DNA from: Allomyces macrogynus ATCC 38327
Taxonomy: Eukaryota > Blastocladiomycota > Blastocladiomycetes > Blastocladiales > Blastocladiaceae
DNA: 64,000 nucleotides
Direction of reading: 5' to 3'
NCBI GenBank assembly: GCA_000151295.1
Contig: GG745332.1
Coordinates: forward strand, 828,359-892,358
A program made the position numbers and the translations under genes. The notes beneath the pieces were generated by a model, which was not told where the DNA came from, ran no database searches, and was given only the letters and a program-made list of their open reading frames with translations. Of the stretch, positions 55,234-64,000 are shown piece after piece (position 1 is the first letter of the stretch; each line of letters begins with the position of its first letter).

Positions 55234-56249
55234 CTACCTGACAACAACCTTGAACAGCAAGGAAAAATTGACAGGGACAGAAACAGAATCTGCCACAGTC
55301 ACACGAAATGCTGGTATGGAGTTGGCTGCATGCAACTGCAATGCAGTGCCCATCATGGTCACACCTGATGCCAGTGTGTTGTTGGCCACAACAGGGTGCA
55401 GTTGCTGCAATGCATTGCTCATTAAGTAGTCTTCAGCCAGGTCAAGGAACTTTGGCAACAGCAAGCAAGCAATGAGCAAGAAAAAGGTGCCACAACAGGA
55501 CTGGCCACCAATTAAGTCAAAACCACAACAAGCCAACAGAATCTGCACAATAAAAACCATGGTTGCAATGATGGTGTACAGCATGCTGACAGAGCAGACC
55601 ACCTTCCTTGGCCTAATAGGGATGTTCATGTGGTGTGGTCAGAAGTTGCCATGGAACTGCCAATAAGGCTGGTGGAGAATGATGTATGTGAGAAGGCCTG
55701 CACCCTGCTCTATAGACATGACCTGTGACCCAAGCAGAAAATCTGGGCAAGCTTTTCCTCTTTTGGCGCCAGATCATCAGGGACTGTCATCATGTGCACA
55801 TGGACAAATTTGAGCATTTCAATGACATTGTGCCCAATCGACTTGCTGTCTGCCAGGACAGCAGCAGCATGCACAGCATGGCTGCATAGTGTGATCGACA
55901 TTGTGCACTTGCAGCTATTGGTGATCAGGTTGCTCATGGGCTTGATGATGCCCAATCCAAGTGGGACACTGCACCAGACAATGGCATTCATGAGCTGCAG
56001 TGAGCTGAGCATGATCTTGACCTTGGTGTCAAAATCAAACACAATAAACGCTTGGAGCTTGTTGAGATTGTTGGCGTCAACATGGCCAAGATTTCCATTC
56101 AGGCCACCAGGGTCTGAGAATCTCATCAATGATTGCATTGTGGGGATCAAGATGGGTGGACGGACCAGCAACACCATCAATGACAACAGCAGCTGGCACA
56201 TCAGAAATGGGCAGGGCAGCGACGCAATCAGCTGAGACAGCACCACCAC
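55234..56249 (-). pseudogene. Possible decayed coding segments, unknown
   Basis: Two minus-strand open frames (56249-55710 and 55629-55234) inside the CpG-depleted block. The second is hydrophobic (MLYTIIATMVFIVQILLACC, then TFFLLIACLLL), like membrane helices. The first includes a mixed helical stretch (KVKIMLSSLQLMNAIVWC) and an Asp/Glu/Lys-rich end. I recognise neither, and neither matches the carrier. Open length may be helped by CpG loss, which changes codon composition, so these may be chance or remnants of a mutated gene. Confidence 0.25.
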
Positions 56250-57191
56250 AGGTCAGGCTCTGGCCGTTGTAAGGGGAGTAGCAGCTTATTGTGTGCAGGT
56301 AGAGAGCATAGGCCGCCTTGCAGGACATGGTCAACTTTGTTGACAAGTGGGGATGTGGAGGCATGCTGGAACTTGAGCACCAATTGTTGTGGCAGCGCAG
56401 TGCGCATCTTATACTGTTCCAGCCTGCAGGCTGACGTGGTGGAGATGGGCGTTGGCTGTCATCTGCAAGGAAGTCACTCTGTGCTGCTACTACCTTGTCT
56501 AGTCCGACCTCATGTGGTTGGAGCACGTTTCTGTCTGCTTTCATGCCCGGGCATGCTCCATAAATGCTTTTGTGTAGTGGTGCGTCATCGCGCGTCAGTC
56601 TGGTGGGCAAGGGGCTGCACGACATCTGTGGAATGTGGAAAATCATTACCAATGCATGTTGCTTACCACCATCTCTGCACTTTGGTGCACCCTGCAATGC
56701 GTTCTCGACGCATCCTCGACGCGCTCAAATGTGGGAGACAAATGTGCCTTGTGGGCATTATGGCCAGCAACGTGCTCAATGATCAGGTCGGGATTAGGTC
56801 GGGATCATCAACGATGGCAGGCGCTGTTTGAGCGATGGGTGAGCGTGCAACCTGCAAGGGTCGCGAGGCGTGGGAGTTTGGTGCTGAAGTTTCGGTGTTG
56901 GTGAAGATTTGGCCAAAGACTCCTCTCGAGACAGTGAGGAGCGCTGATCCCACGCTCCCAGGCATCTTGACAGAAGCAAACAGAGAGAACCATATACATT
57001 TCAGCAAGGTAAATTAAACAACCTCAGACGCCCACAACAAACCGTGCAAGCAAGCACCATCCAACATCCCAGGGCACGACGCGCGACGCGCGCGCGACTC
57101 TGCGGGTGCGTGCCAGCGCACGGGCACGCTCTCTCCACAACACGCGCCGCCACGCGCCACAATACGACACGGCGCTCCACACCCCCGACGC

Positions 57192-58139
57192 TTAGTTCTT
57201 GGCCGCCACCTTGCTGCGCGCACCGAGCACGGTCAGGATGAACACAGCCACCTTGAACAACTCCTCCTTGGCCGTGAAGAGCAGCGCGGCGGTGAGCACC
57301 GACTGCACGATCTTGGTCTCGATACCCTTGTAGAGACCCTTGACGCCCTCGTGCTTCAGGATCTTGCGGAACCCGTCCATTACCGACGCGTACCGCGCCG
57401 AATCGTCCGTCTTCGACTGCTTGAGCTGCATCCTCGACTTTACGATCAGGTACGGGTAGGTCACGCCGGTTGCCGTGAGCTTGGCGAGCGCGCCAAGCAG
57501 GAAGATGTCGAACGACGACAGGACGCCCGACCCACCGCTCGTGCGGCGAATTTTCTCGAGCCGACCGCGCGCCTGCTCGAAGACCGTGTACTGAATGATC
57601 GGGTTGATGACGAGAATGAGCGCCGGGATCAGGCCTTGCCAGAGCGACGCGGGGCCTTCCTCGCGAATCACCTTGAGGAACATTTCCCAGGCGCCGAGCT
57701 TCTTGACCGGTGCGCCCGACTCGTCGAGCGAATCCTTCTTGACGGTCATGCGCGTGTTGATGACCCAAATCGGGTTGGTGACGAGCACCGTCGCGGACCC
57801 GGCGACAGCACCGGCAATCATCGACTCGACGGTCGACATGACGCGGCGGCCCGAGGCGGCCAGGAACGCCGACTTGGTCGTCTCGTAGCACCCGTAGTAG
57901 ACCCCGTTGGTGATGGCGATTCCAAAGAGCGCCGAGTTCATGCCCGAGAAGAGACCGGCAGGCCCATCCTTCTTGACGATCTTGCGCACGCCGTCGAAAA
58001 AATTCTTGTAGGCGTCGCCCGACTTGTCGTCCTTTTGCACTTGCATGCGCGACGAGACGGTGATCAGCGGGTAAGTCAGGACCGTCGAGACGATGCCGCC
58101 GGCGGCGCCGGCCACGGCGTGGGCCACGTTGTCGGACAT
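57192..58139 (-). CDS. ANT1: Peroxisomal adenine nucleotide carrier, PMP47/ANT1-like
   Basis: Six-helix SLC25-family carrier, intronless, 315 residues. All three repeats are visible: TYPLITVSSRMQVQ (repeat 1), TNPIWVINTRMTVKK (repeat 2) and TYPYLIVKSRMQLK (repeat 3), each followed by a G-x-x-x-L-[WY/F]-x-G type segment (GLFSGMNSAL, SLWQGLIPALIL, GLYKGIETKIVQ). The WVINTRM form in repeat 2 and the overall spacing match the PMP47/ANT1/SLC25A17 group, which imports ATP (and possibly CoA or NAD) into peroxisomes for fatty-acid activation. A mitochondrial location cannot be ruled out. No N-terminal presequence is present. The protein ends with a basic ARSKVAAKN. A degraded copy of its 3' end lies 3.6 kb downstream on the same strand. 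Confidence 0.93.
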   Translation of the reverse strand: MSDNVAHAVAGAAGGIVSTVLTYPLITVSSRMQVQKDDKSGDAYKNFFDGVRKIVKKDGPAGLFSGMNSALFGIAITNGVYYGCYETTKSAFLAASGRRVMSTVESMIAGAVAGSATVLVTNPIWVINTRMTVKKDSLDESGAPVKKLGAWEMFLKVIREEGPASLWQGLIPALILVINPIIQYTVFEQARGRLEKIRRTSGGSGVLSSFDIFLLGALAKLTATGVTYPYLIVKSRMQLKQSKTDDSARYASVMDGFRKILKHEGVKGLYKGIETKIVQSVLTAALLFTAKEELFKVAVFILTVLGARSKVAAKN

Positions 58140-58998
58140 GCTGGAAAGAGGGAGGGACGACTACACGCGGCAGAGAACGGGGGCGTCAGCGCGCGCGTGG
58201 GGACTGGAGGCCGATTTGAGCGCGAACACGCCGCAAGCACGCCGGCCAGCCGGTGCTTGCTTGGCTGGTTGGGCCGGTCGTGTCGATGCTGCAGCGTGCG
58301 TTGGCGTTGGTGTCGAGGTTCATACAGGATTGGTGCGCGGGCACGACTGGCTGGCAGGGAGAGAAGTGGTCGTGCAGAGCTCGCTTGCAAGACGAGGAAG
58401 GGAGCGCGAGCGAAGGCGGCACGGTTGGTTTTGAAGGTCGGCCGTCTTAGTGGTTTTTGGACATCACCACTCGGTTCGGCACCCCGCTTTCATTCCCAAT
58501 GCGGTCACGTTCTTCTCTCCACCGCGTGGCGCACAGGGCGCCGAAAAACAGAGGAGAACCGAACCGGGATCGGCCGGTGTGAAAAGCGAAGTCGATGAAG
58601 TCATGGGCCATACCGGCATTATTACGCCGAAAACATATGGCCGATTGCGAGCTCTAGGGATGTATTTTACGTTCGCGTTGTAACCATTTCCAGGGGAGGA
58701 GGAACGAAAGGGAAAACGACAAATCGAAAAGGAAGAGAGAAGAGTAAGGGCGGAGAGGATTAAGAACGGCGAAATGAACGGCGTGCCGGAAGAGAGGAGG
58801 GAGAGGAGCACCGACGAGAGCAAGGCAAGAACGGGGGGTGGACAGGACAAACGAGGACATGGCGAGGAACACAGGACAAAAGGACCGAATCGAGGAGCGG
58901 AGGGGCGGCGGTAAAAGAAAATCAAAACAACAAAAAATAAAGCGCGACAAAACAACGCAAGACGACGACTTAGTAAATTTACACCTCCACGCCGCGCA
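58140..58998. other. Intergenic with purine-rich stretch
   Basis: Promoter and leader of the carrier and 3' end of the RhoGEF gene. From about 58,685 to 58,960 the plus strand is strongly purine-rich (GGAAGAGAGAAGAG-like), so the RhoGEF 3' UTR would be pyrimidine-rich. No gene seen. Confidence 0.55.
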
Positions 58999-61900
58999 TC
59001 ACGTCGATGTGAGCGACGACGACTCGTTGGAGCTCATCAGCGACATTTTCCGCCCGAGCTTCGACAGCGGGGGCGGATTCCCTGCTGCGTGTGCGCGCTC
59101 CTCGATCGACCCGCGCTTGCTCCCAACCGACGTGCGCAACGACCATGACCCGGACCGCGGCCGCGCCGAGGGGCCTGATGCGGCCGAGGAGGACCCACCG
59201 CCAAACCACTTGCGCAAGACTCGCGTAAACAGACCGCCGGGCTTGCTACTGCTGGGCGCAGCGATTGAAGCAGTCGAATCGGATATGCGCGGCTGTCCCG
59301 GTGACGAGGCACGCACGCTCGGTCGTCTCGTGGGCCACGCAGTGGGCGTACCGCCCGGGTCAGCAGCAGGGATGATGGCAGGGACCACGACTATGATGCT
59401 GCTGCGCTTGCGCCGAATCACGAGCGACGGCGTGCGTGCGAGCACATCCGGCGAACTGGTCGCGGGCGGTATGCGAGGCGACCCGATCCCGGACCCGCGC
59501 CGCGGCGGGAGCGGCGGCGATGCGCCTGGGGGGATATGGTCGGCGGCGATCAAACTGCGTCGTGGCGTCGAGTGCACTGAGATTGACGTGGTGCGTTCCG
59601 GTACACGGCGCAGAGGCGCCGCCGACGTCGCCGGCGCGACGACCACTTTACTGGACCTCGCAGTGCTGCCCGAGGACGCCTCGGACGCGAGGGACGCCCG
59701 CATTGTCGCAGTCGAATCCGACGCGTGAAGGGGTAGCGACCCCCCTGCGGCCGGCGGCAGCGGCGGCAGCGGCGCCGCCAGCCTTGCCGTCGACGGCTCG
59801 TCACAAATCGGCACACTGAGCACCAAATCCGACAAGGTCGGCGACGGCGGCGGTTCCGAGGGCGGATGTACTGGTTCCGGCGGTGGTGGCGGCGTTGGTT
59901 CCGCTGCGCGCGGGACCGGCTCCGACGCCATCGACTGCCGCGTCCACGCGGGCCCGACCGGTTCCGGCTGTTCCAGCTCGGCCTGCATGTCGAGCACGGT
60001 GAGTCGGTGCGTGGGAATGTATGTGAACAAGTCGGCAAACGCCGTGTCGACGTTTGTCTCCTCGCCGTTGGCTTCGTCGTGCTTGCCGGCCTTGTCCTTG
60101 CGCGCTTTGCGTTTCTGCTGTACGGCCTGTGTCGCACGCCGTGTCAGATCGTGCGCGGCTGTCCAGACGCGCCGCTTGGAGGTGACGGTCGACGTGGATG
60201 CGGATGCCGAGACTTGCGAGATCGGGCGCACGGAAAAGCACGCCAGCGTGTCCTCGACGACGTAGTCTGGGTCGTCGCCGCCCGGACCGATTATCAAACC
60301 CGGCGCGCTCGCGGGAGGCGCCGTCCCGCTTGACCCGGCCGACGGCATCGTCCCGCCGGAACTCGCCGTACGGTTCGTCGACCCGGTTCCATTACGGTGC
60401 AGCGAAGACGCACTAGACTCCGACACGAGTTCGGCAATACCCGCAGCCGGCGCACGAACACTGCTGCTCACAGCTGACCCAGTGGCCAACGAGCTGGTGC
60501 TCACCATCGTCGTGACGCCGTGCGATCCCGCGGGCACATCCGCCGAACCAGGCCGCGACCAATAGACACTGTCGTTGCGATCACGCCGTGGGATCAGCGG
60601 GACCGGCGCAACTTGGCTCCAGTCGGCCGAGTCCGTGACCGCCGGACTCAGCGCCGATACGGGACTGTCAGTCTCGGACCAGGCAATCGTGCTGCGCGCC
60701 TGGTGCGGGACGGTGGGTGCGGTCGGGGACACGGGCGGGGTCATGGGCGCGCTCGCACACACGGCGAGCGCGTCCTCAAGCGGGACTTGCACAAATGTCG
60801 GGGTCACGGACGAGTCGTCAGCAGGGAGCCATCCAGACGGTTGCGAGAGCCAGAGCGGCGCAAGATCGTCAGAGACGGGCGGCGTCGCGTAGTCGTCGGT
60901 CCAGAGCGTTGGCAGGGCGCCGCGCAGGACATGGTAGAGTGCCGCGAGCCACCGCGTGCGGGTTTGCAGCGAACGCGCGAAGAGATCGACGACGGCGTTG
61001 GGGGATCGCAGGCGCAAGCCAAAGTGCTTGTGTGAAGAAGACGAATCTGAGCCAAATTGGTTGGTTATCACACACAGGAGACCTTGAAAGGCACGATTCG
61101 GGAAAACATACCGTGGCTGGGCGCAACCAGCTCCGACACGTCCCACGCCGCGCCCGACTTGAGCTGCCAGACGTGCCGCAGGCATACTGGCGCTGCCCGT
61201 GACTATCCGGATCCGGTGGGCCGGGCTCGGCCGCGACGAGCGTGCCGTCCGAGAACAAGAACAGGCCGAGGTACGCCAACGGGTCCGGATCACGCGGCGC
61301 AGCCACGTTGGCGGGTGCCGACGCGGCGGTCACGGCACTGTCGAGCGACATCATCGAGTTAAAGATGGCGCCCGAGTGCAATCCGACCGTCGTGGCCTGG
61401 AACGCAATCACGGGTGCCGACTTTTGCGCTGCGAGTGTCCGGCGCGCCATTGATTGCGGCTGTGGCAGAGCGCGCGGTCTCGGCACATGGTCGCCCGATG
61501 AGGACGACGAGGAAGACGACGAGGTCGGTGGCAACGCGGCGGCGTGCAGGCGGAGGTACATGCCCGAGGACAGGACGAGGTGCAAGTGCGGCTCGACTTC
61601 GGGCGGCAGCTGGAGATGTTCCAGGGGCACACCGACCGACGGGTCGTTGGCAACGCAGGCCATGAGCGCGGCCACGGCATCGATGCGCCGCTGACCGTGG
61701 TGCAGGTCGTCCCACCACGCCGTCACGGCTAGCTCCGATTTGGCGCGCATCGTGGCAATCAGCGAGGACCAGCCTTCGCTCTCGCCCGTCGGCGCGTGGC
61801 ACTGCGGAACCGCCGGAGCCGGCGCATGGATCGAAGGCGGCGAGTACGCCGTCGACGTCGGTGACGCCCAGGTCGTGGGCCGTTCAAGCGGCGACGGTGG

Positions 61901-64000
61901 AACGCTCGGCCCACCCGACGAGGATCCGGCAGCGGAGAGACTACTTGCTTTTGGGAGTAGAGTCAATGATGACGAGCGACGTAGCATGAACCGGGACCGA
62001 CGGCGAACAATCTGCGGCTCGGCCGGCTGCGACGGCGCCGGCGCTGTCGCAGCCGTGGGTGTCGGTGCTGTCGTTGTTGTGGGTGTCGGTACCGCCGAGG
62101 TCTCGAGCGGGCCATCGCCCGCAGGAAACATTTGCGCCTCGAGCGACTCGCGCAACGGCGTGCCAATATCCAAGTCCGGCAAGAGCCGAAACTCGTTCGC
62201 GGCACTCTCAAAACTCGCGCGCAGCTTCGCGAGCCCGACCTCGACCGACGACCGGCGTCGGCGGAGCGGCGGAGTCGCTGTCTGCTGTTGCTGCTGCTGT
62301 TGTTGCGACGAAGCTGTGTGCACCGACACGTCCCCGGCCGACGATCCGGACCCGCGCGCCACCAGTCCACCTGCGCGCACGACCACCAGGGCCGTCGGCA
62401 ACGTCCCGCGCAACACGGGTCTCGGCGGCACCTGCACACGCGTCCAAAATCTCCTCGCCGCGGCCCTCCGTTCAAACTCGCGCCGCTGCACGTCCACGGC
62501 ACGCGCGACCGCACGCATCGTGTCCTTGGCGCGCGCAACGGCGGCCATGGCCACTTCGACGGGCACGGCGTGCGGCATATCGGCCGGATCGAGCGTGGCC
62601 GCAGCGGCAGCGAGCGTATCCTCGAGCTGCTGCAGGAGCAGGCCGTACCGCGTGAGCCGCTGCACGGGCTGCATGAGCAGGTCCGGCACAGTCCAGCGCT
62701 GGTGCGGGTCCGGCCCGAGGCCGGCACGGTCGCACCCAAGCCGTTGGCATTCGCGCTGCCACGCGGCCGCGAGCGCGGGGGGTTCGTCGTCGCCGAGATC
62801 CGACCTGGACGCGCTCGTACAGGATGGAGGAGCAGCAGACGTGGGTGGCGGGTGCGGTATTGGGCGGTGCATGGGATCGACGGGAGCGTTGGGTCGTGGT
62901 CGACTCGCGCTCACGACGCTCGTCGCGAGGTCGCTTTCTGTGTCCGTCTCGGCACCATCCGCTCGGGCAGCAGCACCGTGCGAACTCATCGCCCGTACAG
63001 TGGCCATGATGAGCGACTCTTTCGCGGCCTCGTGCGCGGCACGTGGAGCGCGTCGCCACGCAGCGACTGCATCGCCATGCGGTGCGCAGTATTCCGTGTA
63101 GGCAGCGACAAGCGCAGGCGCCGAGACGATGTGCGACGCTAGTGCCGATCCTGTTCCCGCGGATATGGAGGTTCCGGATCGTGCGACGGGTGGCAAATGC
63201 GGTGGCGGTGGCGGCACTTCGCGTGGGGTCGGGAATACACTCGCGACGAATATAGCAAGCCCAAATGGCCGCGGCCGGCGACAGGCCCCACTGCGCCGTG
63301 TCGTCGTCGTCGCCGTCGAGGGCAGGGTCATCCACGACCGAGCTGCCGTTGCGGAACGATGCCGACGAGCGCGTGGATGGTGGGAGCGGGACCGAAAGGG
63401 AAAGCGCGCGTAATGGCGACGCTGTCGGTGCCAGCATGGCGCGCGCAAGCAGCGCGTGCTGCCGCGCGAGGTCCGGCAGGCTGCGTACGAGCAGGACGGC
63501 ATCTTCGGCGGGGATGGTCGGCGGGGCCGGTGTGGCTCCGACCGGGGCGTTGCTGTTGTTGGCACCATTACCATCGGCATTTGCCTCGGCATCACCGCCG
63601 GAGGCTGGCGAGCCTACGCTCCAGGCCGCGAGGAATGCGGGCAACGTCTACACAATCAAAACAAGAGCACACCACGTTCGCGAGGCAATGAAGCACATGC
63701 GCGGACGGACGACGGGCGGCTGGTCAATACTCGGCACCAAGAGACGCAAACAGAAGCCCTCCCCGATCCGGGAAGACTCTCATTCGTCCATACATGGGCC
63801 AGCGAGCGCATGAGCCTTGCGTAACGGCGCTCCGAGCACGTCAGTTCGTGCAGCGCGTGATCGACCTTGGCCCAGGCGCGGTCGCGGGCCCGGCGCGCAG
63901 CACGACGTTGAGCAGCGAGCAGGTCGGCGGGCACGCCGGTTGGGTCCTTGGCGGGCGGAGCCGGCGCGCGGACAGCCCACTGCGCGACTGTTGGCGTTGG
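58999..64000 (-). CDS. Rho guanine-nucleotide exchange factor (DH-PH), 5' partial
   Basis: Dbl-family exchange factor that activates Rho GTPases at membranes. The 5' end lies beyond the right edge. The first visible exon (64000 to about 63810) has HELTCSERRYARLMRSLAH, the start of the DH domain; a GTATGG donor and TAG acceptor (63648) join it to LPAFLAAWS and SLPDLARQHALLARAML. Next come a possible 47-nt intron near 63285-63240, FVASVFPTP-linked disordered sequence, and the diagnostic DH helix LLMQPVQRLTRYGLLLQQLED. A long Ser/Pro/Gln linker is followed by a split PH domain (LAYLGLFLFSDGTLVAAE, then RHVWQLKSGAAWDVSELVAPSH, then FGLRLRSPNAVVDLFARSLQTRTRWLAALYH), the last two joined by a clear intron (about 61109-61049). 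The C-terminal ~650 residues are Ser/Pro-rich and end at TGA 58999. Between SDGTLV and RHVWQL the frame shifts across a 17-nt GT...AG segment. Confidence 0.88.

Larger units (their letters stand above)
52244..57191. other. Gene-poor, CpG-depleted block
   Basis: About 5 kb without an intact gene. From roughly 52,460 to 56,150 the sequence changes abruptly: CpG almost vanishes (I count about two dozen), TpG and CpA are abundant and GC drops, while both flanks are CpG-rich. It holds a relict carrier fragment (53612-53857), coding-like minus-strand frames (55234-56249) and a 16-base G run (52728-52743). No reverse transcriptase, integrase or transposase motif and no terminal repeats were seen. 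From 56,200 to 57,000 composition is intermediate. Confidence 0.85.

Noticed and set aside
52244..57191. Transposable element in the CpG-poor block
   Set aside because: No reverse transcriptase, integrase, transposase or terminal repeats could be seen; the only identified homology is to the neighbouring carrier gene.
1..64000. CRISPR arrays, rRNA operons and bacterial-type operons
   Set aside because: No regularly spaced repeats or rRNA-like blocks; gene structure is eukaryotic throughout.

Overview
This window looks like nuclear DNA of a GC-rich, intron-bearing fungus. The evidence is short GT-AG introns in most genes, fungal-type proteins (a Cla4-like PAK kinase, a Nrc2/Fpk1-like AGC kinase, an Igo1-type endosulfine, TSR2, RPF1, MIC60) and no bacterial gene organisation. 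A class C (GABA-B-like) seven-helix receptor alongside these suggests an early-diverging zoosporic lineage; Blastocladiomycota is my best guess, from gene content and base composition only. No rRNA, tRNA, CRISPR array or intact transposon was recognised.

Layout. 0-10 kb: a Dpb3/CHRAC1-like histone-fold subunit (-), eIF2B alpha (+), a small unknown ORF (-), a glycerophosphodiester phosphodiesterase with a frame break (+), an amidase-signature enzyme (-) and MIC60 (-). 10-24 kb: a kinesin-4-like motor (+), TSR2 (-) head to head with RPF1 (+) (both ribosome biogenesis), COQ9 (+), a MutY glycosylase (-) head to head with a TatD nuclease (+). 24-35 kb: an ACOT9-like thioesterase (+), a secreted protein of unknown function (-), an E2 / F-box / TerD fusion protein (+), a bHLH factor with glutamine tracts (+). 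35-52 kb: the class C receptor (+), MO25 (+), endosulfine (-), EXO5 (-), the PAK kinase with PH and CRIB domains (+), the Nrc2/Fpk1-like kinase (-). 52.4-56.2 kb: a CpG-starved, gene-poor block. 57-64 kb: a peroxisomal-type adenine nucleotide carrier (-) and a DH-PH Rho exchange factor (-) that runs off the right edge.

Working together. There are no operons, but several genes share themes: Rho/Rac-type signalling and polarity (RhoGEF, PAK/Cla4, MO25, Nrc2/Fpk1-like kinase), ribosome maturation (TSR2, RPF1), genome maintenance (MutY, EXO5, Dpb3-like), and mitochondrial or peroxisomal lipid and quinone metabolism (MIC60, COQ9, ACOT9-like, carrier).

Strongest leads: (1) one polypeptide joining a Ubc6/UBE2J-like E2 fold, an F-box, a long uncharacterised helical segment and a TerD domain; (2) a CpG-depleted block containing a degraded but largely in-frame copy of the 3' end of the neighbouring carrier gene, which looks like CpG-directed mutation of a duplication; (3) splicing peculiarities: 11-, 18-, 20- and 30-nt exons inside kinase domains and a common GTACG donor. 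Exon boundaries were set by eye from conserved protein frames and splice consensus.
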